From Klebsormidium nitens (lineage: Eukaryota > Streptophyta > Klebsormidiophyceae > Klebsormidiales > Klebsormidiaceae): a stretch of 55,082 nucleotides of DNA. Shown here piece by piece: positions 23,146-32,800 of the stretch (position 1 is its first letter; each line of letters begins with the position of its first letter). Made by a program: the position numbers and the translations under genes. A model generated the notes under the pieces. The model had not been told where the DNA came from and made no database searches. It saw nothing but the letters and a program-made list of their open reading frames with translations. The stretch spans positions 2,466 through 57,547 of the forward strand of contig DF237159.1 in the NCBI GenBank assembly GCA_000708835.1. The letters are read 5' to 3'.

Positions 23146-26100
23146 ATGGCTGCCGCAACACATGCCGCCGCCGGGCGGGTGATGAGCTTGGAGTCAACTG
23201 TTCTGGGTGCTGCGCAGCCTGTTCACACTGAGTTTGCTGGGTTGCCTCTAAGTTCCGACCGCGGCCGCGGCAACTTGTTGAGTACCAGACGCAGCTCGGT
23301 CTGGGTCCCCTTGAACGGCCAGAGGGTGCGCCCCGTTTGCGCCCTTAACGGGAGCAAGAATGTGTCGGCCCCTGCCCAGGTCTCAGGTGCGCCTTAGTCT
23401 CTCATATACTTCTGCTGCGCCTCACATTGCACATTTCCTGTTCATATCTGAGTCTGCTGATGCATTTTGAGCGCCCTTTTCAAGAGTTTCGATAACAGCC
23501 TTGCAGCACACTTGGAAGGACTGGTGCATTGTGTCAATGTCGATGCTTCTTCTTGTGAGTGGTGGTTCACATTGTGGATTCTGAGTCTTGCGATCTCAGT
23601 GGTACCTTTTGTGGGTTTCGGGTTTCGTGTTCAGAGCAACAAAGTGGCAATGGCATCAAATGATAGAGAGGATGGTATGTCGTGGGAAGCTGCTCAAGAG
23701 GAGGTCTTGCGCTATTTGTGAGGGCAATGGTAAACCAATGCAAATGAGGCACTGTGGAACCCTAATGCAACATACAATGGAGCGTGCATTTCGCAACAAC
23801 ACCTGCATTTGAGCAAGTGTAGAGATGGGGACTCTTGATTTACCAAGCTTTCCGGGAATACCATCCTGTCCAATTACCAAGCTTTCCGGGAATACCATCC
23901 GTCCAGAAGTTCAAAGAGGAAACACAACAGGAAATTCTTGAAGAGGAGGCAATGAAGAAGCAGGAACTACATTGTGTAGACCCACATTGTGCTAAGAGTT
24001 GGTGAGCTAAAGTTAGTAGACGATATTTGGAAAGACCTGCTTTGATACACTCTTCTCCATGCTTTGTCCCAACTATCCAAAGTCTTTCTCAAGCATCCTC
24101 ATTTGCTCCACACAGAAAACTGAACAAAACATTCCTTTTCCCACTTTAAACACAAAACCCTACTCAAGCCACCTCCCTTTCTTAGAAATCCTTCACCCTC
24201 TTTTCTCACTGCCTTGGCACACATTGTCTCCTCAACTGACCCACTTTCTCCCTCCCGCAGTTGAGGCGACACCTGTCCCCGCCCAGCGCCCCCAGACCGT
24301 CGCCTCCGTCCAGGCCGCCCCCCCTCTGGCCTACGTCAACAGCAGCCAGCAATACCTCCCAGCAGTGCTCGTCGGCGCAGGCCTTGCCGCGGCCTTCTAC
24401 GCGCTTTTCGGCAACAAGCAGCAGGCCCCCGCTCCTGCTCTCGCCGGCAATGCCCCCGCAGCGCCTGCGCCTCCGGCACCCGCTCCCCAGCCCATTGTCA
24501 TCAAGATTGAGCAGCCCCAGACGACGTCAGGTGGCGGCAGCTCAGTGGCTTCCAAGGCAGCTCCGACGGACGCCACGCGCAAGGCGCGGGATACGATGGC
24601 CAAGTACTTCCCGGTGGTGCAGAAGGACACCGACTTCCTCGGAAAAGTGTCGGAGGCGCTCGAGGACCTTGGTTTCAACAGGTGAGGGACTTATTCATCT
24701 GTTTGTGCATTTGGTCTCTCTTTTGTTTGTGGAGTTCGTTCATGTTGATATCGTGTACTTTGTTCATGTTGATTTCGTGTACTTTGTTCATTTCGACATC
24801 TGATGTTGGGACTGACCCTTGTGTTTGAGCTGCTTGTAGTCGCCCTGTGAATGACGAGTCCAGAGTAGGGTTTTGGAAATGTCCCTTATGGCTGACAACT
24901 GAGGAAATGAGGAAAGAATCTTGATAGAGATGGGTACTCCAAAAGTTGTGTCTCAGTTCATTGCTCAACTTCAGATAAAGGTCCCAATGAACAGGCTCCA
25001 GTCAGGACTGTGCTTACCCTCCTTTCTTTTGTTTGTTGACATTGGGAACCAGAATAAGTCTCGTCAATGGGTCTTTCAACGAGAGCTTGATATCTTCTCT
25101 ACACTACTAATGCTGTCTAGGCGCTGATGAGTTTGCATATAGAATGGATAAGTGGCTATGGGTGTTGATGCTGTTCCTTTTATTTCAACCACAACCACTC
25201 CTTGCCACGCTCAATCTTGAGCTGCATTGTACCACTTGTGTGTTTTGCTTCAAACTCGTTGTTCAGGTCACACTTTATCTTGAGCTGCATTGCACCACTT
25301 TGCCTTCAAGTGAAGCAAGCTCGTTGTTCAGGTCACACTGTATCTTGAGCTGCATTGCACCACTTTCCATTCAAGTGAAGCCAAACTCGTTGTTCAGGTC
25401 ACACTTTATCTTGAGCTGCATTGCACCACTTTGCATTCAAGTTATGATCTCACTTTCCAGACTCTTTGTTCAGGCTGAACTTGAGGGTAAAGACATTGTG
25501 CAGACTTGTACAAGCAGCTGCTTAACATTACACAGCTGAGATGTGGTTCTTGCAGAGAGCGCCATTCAGTATCTCATGACCTGTGTCTCATCTCGTGTTT
25601 TTGCAGGAACAACTGCATTGCCCTGGTCGATGCTTGCCGTGACGAGATCACCCGCGGCCTGGTTCAGAACATTGATGAGGTGAGTCCAGAATCAGTCTGA
25701 ATCAGTCTGGGGGGAAAGCAGTTGCCCACACAGACCCTTTTGTTCAGGGAAATTGGTGCTCAAATGTGAGCCCTATTCTTCAAGGATATATGCTCCAGTT
25801 CAGTCAGCTGATGCTGATATTGGCTCTGCCTTGATTGTTGACCCTGAATGCAACCCTGCTTCGATGTTTTGAGGGGTATTCTGATGCTTTTGTCGCGTTC
25901 AGCTCAGAGCTTCTGCACAGGAACAGTCATTGTTTGCTCTTGATCGTCAGTGCACTTGCCTCTTTAAAGGCACAGTCAGTGAGAAGGGATTGAGAAGAGG
26001 GTTGTGCAGACCCTTTTGCAGCTTCAAGTCCAGAACAGATTGATGTTCCAGCAATGCACCAGTTGAAGTCCCTTGAGAATCACAGTGACTCCCATCCCTC

Positions 26101-28326
26101 CATACGTGGAGCTTATCTTCGCTCATGTCATGCAGATTTACGGCGAGTCGTTCAACATTTCCGGCCTAGGAGGGTATGTCAACTGCGGCAAGACCGGCCT
26201 AGGGGCTGGCATGGCCCACTCCCCCACCCTCCCTGACCGCGACCAGGACGGCAAGATCCGCGAGAAATGTGAGCTTTCCTGGTTTTTGACTTGTTCTTCA
26301 AAGTGCATCAGAAGTCCCTGCCGCAACAATTGCACAGTCCTTTAAGATGCAGGAAGGTTTGTGACCTATGATTCCCATACAGAGTAACTGGTATCTGGCC
26401 AGTGCTGACTTGAGAACTTCAGACTCGAGAGAAGTCTTCACTGGAAGTAGAAGCCATAGAAGCTCAAACAACAATGAATCTCAGGTCCAACCAGATCTAC
26501 AGAATTGCAACCTCTTACCACTTCAAAAGACATTTTGAGAGACGCCCTATCACTTGCATTACCCAGTCGCCTATAGAAACCCAGGGGTTGCTTCATAAAC
26601 CAGCAAGTTCATGCAGAACTTTCATTGAAACTCTTTTTGTTTACTTAGAGTTCCTGGTAAACCCTCTGACGCAATGCTTTCAACCCATGTGCAGATGTCT
26701 TCTTCGCTTTCCCCCACGTGGCTGTTAGCGCCGACGGCGCCGAGGGCATGGTTCAGCGCATTGGGCGCGAGAAGATCTCCAGCGCATGCGGCGCGTTGAT
26801 CGCGATCCAGGGAGAGGCGAAAGGCTGGTCCGGTGATGCACAGTACCCGGACGACATCGAGTACACCATTCTGAGGAACAAGGTGCTCCACAAGGTAAGC
26901 CGTCGATTCGGTGTGACTGTGTTGCTTGGCATCGCATTGAACTTACTCTCCACCGCTCGCTTTGAAAGCATCCCGCCGCTTTCATCCACTCCCTTGACCA
27001 ATCATGTGGAACTCTCCGCCATTCAGTGGAGTTCTTTTCTGCATAAGCAAACTCATTACCACAGGCTTTCAGTGGAGCCGAATGACTTTCAAATAATCTT
27101 CTCCTGGGGTTGCTGCTCTAACAGGGTGCGCAGCATTTACAGTCCATTTCATTCAGCCTTGCTCAACTGCGTCTTTGGTACGGATTCTCCAACGTCTGAC
27201 GCCAGCTATCGCCGTGTGCAGCAATCGTGCCTATGCAACATGGCGACCCAGACGCCGTCGCTTATGGATGTCACCAAGACCGCCCTTGACGTAAGCAATC
27301 CAGCATACTCTGAAGACGAAACTCTAAATTGACTCTTGATCCAGCATACTCTGAAGACGAAACTCTAAATTGACTCGGATCAACAATCCCAAAAGGCTCT
27401 TCAGATACTTGTGCGGGACTGTTGCTGCCAGGCTTCGAACGTTCAGTCGGATTTTTCCGAGGACCGGTAGACGTTTCGACCACACAGTCGGACGTCCTTG
27501 GTCATTCGTTTGTGCATGAAGGATCACTGACGGCTAGTCCTCTGTCTGTGTTGGTTTGAAACACCTTGACGAGCGACATGTAGTCCCACATTAATATACC
27601 TTACAAGCGAACATCGAGAGAAAGCTGTCCGCTTGCTGAGCATATCCGGTTCACTGTGTGCAGGTGATCACAGAGGACCTGAACGACTTGCTTTCCAAGG
27701 TCGTCGATCCTGCAAAGGCAGACTTCGCCGTCGTCACCGGCATTCAGATCCACGCAGGAACATCAGAGGTAAGCAGAGGATCCATCCTCTGACAGTCCAT
27801 TTCTTGCATCCGAGTTTGATTTCCCAGTGGATATCAGATCAGTGTGAGCCAACGCAGATTACATCAAAAGATCCTAGCAACTCGCAGAGTCTACCAGCCT
27901 TTTGACTTCTCACTCCTCCATATTTGGGTCTGTTCTGGAGTACGAAGTTGCTGTGCCTCTTCCGCTTCCGTTCCTTTCCCGTCCTGAGCCCCAAATTTGC
28001 TGTTGCTATTGGCCGCTCTTGTTGGCACAGCGTTTCAGTGGTCTCTCGAGTTTGGAAGGACATTGACCTCCGAAAGGACAGAAAGTCTGTTAGCCTTAAT
28101 GCTACCATAACCTGTCCTAACCTGTGGTTTTTTCCCCCCGGTGCAGGCTCCCGATGATCAGAACCAGTTCGTGGACTACGTTGCCCCGGGCACCATGTAC
28201 GCCGTGGTTAACGGCCAGGGTTACTCGCTTGACTGGCGCTGGGAGAACGGCTCGGTGATCTCCAAGAAGATGCCCGCAGGCACCCCTGACAAAGTGCCGG
28301 CCCTTGAGCTTATTGGTGCGAAGTAG
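23146..28326 (+). CDS. LCIB/LCIC-family (limiting-CO2-inducible) beta-carbonic-anhydrase-like protein with membrane anchor
   Basis: Eight exons: 23146-23386, 24261-24681, 25607-25679, 26136-26268, 26695-26894, 27222-27290, 27664-27768, 28147-28326. All phases agree, giving 473 residues. Residues 1-80 look like a chloroplast transit peptide. Residues about 111-130 (LPAVLVGAGLAAAFYALF) form a likely membrane helix, followed by a Pro/Ala-rich linker. From about residue 190 the LCIB domain runs to the C-terminus: MAKYFPVV, LVDACRDEITR, CGKTGLGAGMAHSP, YVFFAFPHVAV, SSACGALIA, LMDVTKTAL, DFAVVTGIQIHAG, TMYAVVNG. Cys262, His297 and Cys321 are the candidate zinc ligands by family analogy. In Chlamydomonas, LCIB acts in the stroma, around the pyrenoid, to recapture CO2. 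The membrane helix is unlike that soluble protein. It is divergent from the bestrophin gene. Confidence 0.92.
23840..23900. repeat. 27-bp direct repeat, two copies
   Basis: TTACCAAGCTTTCCGGGAAT plus ACCATCC occurs at 23840-23866 and again at 23874-23900, identical, in intron 1 of the LCIB-family gene. Confidence 0.9.
25205..25450. repeat. Minisatellite, about four copies of a 58-61 bp unit
   Basis: The unit core TCTTGAGCTGCATTGCACCA recurs about four times with TCGTTGTTCAGGTCACACT between copies, in intron 2 of the LCIB-family gene. The core GAGCTGCATTGCACC weakly resembles the next exon's edge (AACTGCATTGCCC at 25610), so it may be an old acceptor echo; that link is uncertain. Confidence 0.8.
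27298..27376. repeat. Near-perfect 38-bp duplication at a donor site, period 41 bp
   Basis: ATCCAGCATACTCTGAAGAC and the next 18 bases are identical at 27298-27335 and 27339-27376. The first copy begins 8 bp past the exon-6 donor of the LCIB-family gene. Confidence 0.9.
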
Positions 28327-29815
28327 GTTCCAAAACAATGGTTTCACAAGCAATCTGGGGAGGGTTCTACGGTAACGGGCTCACGGGGTTAACATTTTGA
28401 TCAATTATAGAGTCGATTCCAAGCCCAGAGAATCTGGGGAGGGTTCTAAGGTGATGGGTTAAAGGGTTAACGATTTGATCAGGGTAGTATCGTTTCCAAG
28501 CCCACGACTCTTGTAGCTCGGTGTAGGAGGTGATCGATGTGCGGGGCGGGTAGGGGTGTTGACGACCGGTAATGTACAGAAGAGTCAGAGCGCATGAATA
28601 TGGAACGTACGTTGATGAACGACAACTTGCGCATAGTAAGTAGCTAGTGACTGCACACTGCCAAGGAATGCGGACAAGTTGTGTTTGAACGACGCTTGTG
28701 CATGCAGGTCAAATCTGAAAGCTACTTGTGCAAGAAGGTCAAATCTATAAAACTTGCGACAATCTGGCAATGTCTTGTCTCTCTTCAGACAAGTCTACTT
28801 GAACATGGATGTATGCAAACAAGGTGCAATCGCCGCTGAGTAGTAATCTGGTCTACTTTCTAGCGTCACTGACACTGCCTGGGACTTCAGTATAAAGCCG
28901 ATTATATATGCACCGTGATCGGAAATTGCGAAGCCTTGTAACAACCAAGTCTCAAAGCTCTTAAGATCTGTGACAGATATAGTGTATATGAATGTTTAAT
29001 GTTAACTTGAGCCGTTGAAAGTCTCTATCAAAGAGTCGCCATGGCAGCCTGCCCCAATTGGTCACTTAGTTGGAGAACTAAACTTCGTGCAATGTCGGCC
29101 GAATAATAAGCGGTGACAGTCGGCCGCTAAGGCATGCACCGGGTTTACACTCGGCCACCGTTATGAACCTCAGTCACTGCACAGCACAAAGTAGCGCGTA
29201 CTGACGCAGGATCATATCCCGAGATTCTGGCAATGATGCATTATGAGAAGTGCATGAACCCTGAAATAAAGCAGCTATACCTATCTTGATACTAAAGTAT
29301 ATAAGGGCGCGGCCGTCGAGTAGTTATATATAGTTCTCATGCCATTTTCAGTAATTGGCGTCAGACTTCATCCTAATCAAAGGATATGCCGCCCTAGCCT
29401 TGTATACTAAGTGGTATCAGTATTGCCAGATACATGTCATTGAAGTTCATGCACCGTCTGAAATGTAAACCGTCAACCTACGTACGAGTGACACAGGCAC
29501 ATTAAGACTTAGAATCAATTTGAACCCAGCCGACTCTCGTGTACACTCTGAACTTCAGAAGAAGCTGGTCAATTACACTGGACTTTGGTCGTAAAAGATC
29601 CACAACTTTCCAGACACACTGGGGCGCAAGGGAACACATGCACCAGCTTGACTTTCTGGACTTTCGACTTATGTTACACACGACTGACTGAGGGCCCAAG
29701 GTAGTCTTCGCAACTAAGCTCCAAAAAGTGGGAGCAGCAGACATCCCACGAATGGAAACTCTTCTCTTATGCACTACCAAAAACCGCTGTACACTGACAC
29801 GAAGCTCAGCCGCCA
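28327..29815. other. Spacer between convergent LCIB-family and BTB genes
   Basis: Apart from the 79-bp duplication at its start I see no exon, RNA gene or mobile element here. The sequence is AT-rich with many in-frame stops. Confidence 0.5.
28352..28506. repeat. 79-bp tandem duplication just after the LCIB-family stop codon
   Basis: AATCTGGGGAGGGTTCTA starts two copies at 28352 and 28431, diverged by roughly 15-20%. Both end in TTCCAAGCCCA. It starts 26 bp after the stop, so it is probably in the 3' untranslated region. Confidence 0.85.
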
Positions 29816-32800
29816 TTAACCCGCTTCTTGCAGCTTCCGCTTGCCGGCCCGCACTCTCCGGCAAAACACCTCGAACGACGGACTCAAGTCCACGGACTTG
29901 ACCAGCTGCGCGTAGCTCTTCTCCTGGAACCATTTCGTGAGCAGTTCGTTCGCGTCGGGCAGCGTTTGCAGCAGCTCTCTGAACTTGTTCTTTTGGACCT
30001 TCCGCTTGGCGATTTCGGTGGTTTTGTCGTATTGGGGGCTGTTGTCCGCTTCGGACGCTAGAGCGTCGTTGATGAGGCCCCACGACATCGCGATCATGTC
30101 CACGAGAGCGGACCTGCAGAACGAGTATGGGGAGGATTCTGGTTTTAGGCTCCTTTGGAAAGAACGGGTTTAGCATTGTCGATAAGGCCCTACGAAAAAG
30201 TAATCGTGTCCACAAGAGCGGACCTGCAGAACGAGTATGGAGAGAAAAATGTCTCCAGATTTTGGAAAGGGCCGCGAGGGGGACGTTGATTAGACCCCAG
30301 AAAAAGGCACTTAATGTCCACGAGAGCGGATCTGCGGAACGAGTATGTGGAGGAATCTATCTGAGGACTTGTTTGAAAGGGACACGAGGGCGTTGTTGAT
30401 GAGACCCCAAGACACGACGCTCAAGTTCACAAGAGGAAACCTGGAGATTAAATACGGAAAACAGACCATCTTCAGACTTGTTGGAGAGAGGGATTTTGCA
30501 GAGAGCAGGAAGGAAGGGCAAATCTTGACGTCTGGCCAGTCCAAGAGTGTCGAACGGCAGAACGAGATTGGGGGGAAAAGTTGGATGCCATCATGTCCAA
30601 AAAGAGTGACCTGCGGAACTTGATTAGGCGGAAGAGCGCGTTGAAGATAAGGGCGTGAGGGACAAGGAAGCGGACGCGAAGAATGAGAAGAAGGGAAGCG
30701 AACATTCAATCAAACATGAAGGTGACGTCAGTTGTACGGAGATAAGAGCTGGCGGGCAGACGGAGCGAGAGAGCATCCAAATAAAGTGGGAGTGCAAATA
30801 AAGCAAAGTTGCACCTTGTCCAGGTATAACCTAGAAAACGGAGAGCGTAAGGAGAGACAACAGCCGAGAGACACTAGGGCAGGGCAAGACCAAAGGTAAG
30901 TCCAAAGAGAAGTAGATACACAATCCTTATCCTTTCAGCAACTATGACAGAGGATTATGCTGACTGCATGACCGCGTGATCTTTGCGCTGACTGCATGAC
31001 CGCGTGATCTTTGCACGTGCCAGTTGAAACAACCCGTCCTTCGAATACATCCAAAACACCAAAGGGTGAGAACAAGTTTGCAAATCTAGAAGACCCTAAT
31101 CAAGGTCCGACGGGTACCAACTGAGCTTTTCTTCACATTCCGGGCTGTTAAAACCCGTCCCATGATGTGTTTCGCTTACTGGTGCTCATTTTGTACCTCT
31201 GAATATTTCCAAGAACGACGCCCTTCGAGTGGACACCTGAGCTGTCTGTCACAAGTTCAAACTCCACGAACGAGCCAAATTCCCTCAACAGGGCTGGAAT
31301 GCAAGGGTAAAGAGGGGGACGCAAACTGCCGAAATACGTCAAACCCGTGCTTGCGTTATGACAACTACATCGCAATCTCGATTCAGGACGACCGTAATGC
31401 CACCGGAACAAGCAGAAACGGGGCGGTCCGCAGCCAAAAAATGCTGACCCGGGCTAACTGCGAAGACAGAAAGGTCCGGCACAAGACAAGCCTCATCGAG
31501 AATGGGTGAAAGGAGGGGACAAATAGTGGAAACACAATGTCCTTCAAGAGGGCTTCGTGGTGGCGTGCACGATGCAGCGACCAATCACTCATAATGTTCG
31601 ACTCGAAATCGAAGTCGTTGGTCGCTGCTTCGACTTTTATGCTGACGGATGCTCGGCGGCCGAAAGGCTCAGCGTGCGCATACACGGGCGCCTTTGTGAC
31701 GTCATGCGGATGCAACCGCTGACGCCCACTTCAAAGGCTGGGTCGAAAGATTTCGCACCTGAGCTGGGGCGGCCGCAGGCCCAGCACGACAATTCTTGCA
31801 CACGTTGACCTGTACTTGCGCAACGTCAGACACAAAGTCCGGTTCCGTTTGCGAAATGGCGGTAACGGAAAAGGCAGCGGAACAGGCGGAAAATGGGCGG
31901 CTCGCATGCCAAAAAATGCGCACCTGAGCTGGGGCGGCCGCAGGCCGAGCGTGGACATGCTGGCGCACGCGATGGCGCCCTTCTCAGGGCCGACCAAACC
32001 CTCCAGCACCTCCAGCGAGAACTGGCCCACCAGCCGCTTGCACTCAGTCTCGGGGATCGCCTGCGGGCAAAATAAACAGTGGGTCAGCTTTCCTGCCTTA
32101 CAAACGAGCCTGTCAGTGCGGGGGAAGGCAATAGAACAAATCTGGTTGGACCGACCTCAAGTTGCAATGTGTCGTGGAAACTCTTGGCATGATCCAAGAA
32201 CGAAAATCAGACATATCTGTCTCACAATCCATCTAAATGTACCTTCCGGCTCGAGACTTGCTTAGCCAGTGACAGCCTCCGTCAGCTGTTCCATAAAGCC
32301 CTTCCCCACCCCGCGCCGAATAGATCCCGTCAAACTTCGACTGAACCTGCTTGAATATCATTCTGACATCCTGAGCTTCAATCCCGGAGTCTGACTTGTG
32401 GCACGCCAGCGATTAGGCTTGGACCATGCAGAAATTCGACCTGGAAAGGACTCGGACAAGACGCCCAGGTGAGCGACAGGCCAGAGACTCTTGCATCCGA
32501 AGACCGCCCGACACGGGGCGAGTGCATCGTTTAATGGGGTTTGCCTGACCTGCTCTTTGTTCACCGCAAAGCTGGATTTTATTCTTCATACCTTCGAAAC
32601 ACTAGGGACCCCCATCCAACGGTGAAACGAAAGTTGTGTTCAGGCCTCGAACGCTTGCGGACGGACTGTCGTCCTCGCGCTGCCAACAGAAAAGTTTGCC
32701 CGTAGACACGTTGTCATCGTCCACCCGTCCTCTCCTTGTTTCTCATGTTACAAGCTCCACCCAGACAGGGGGGTAAGAGTTCGGTTGCCGAAACCGTGAG

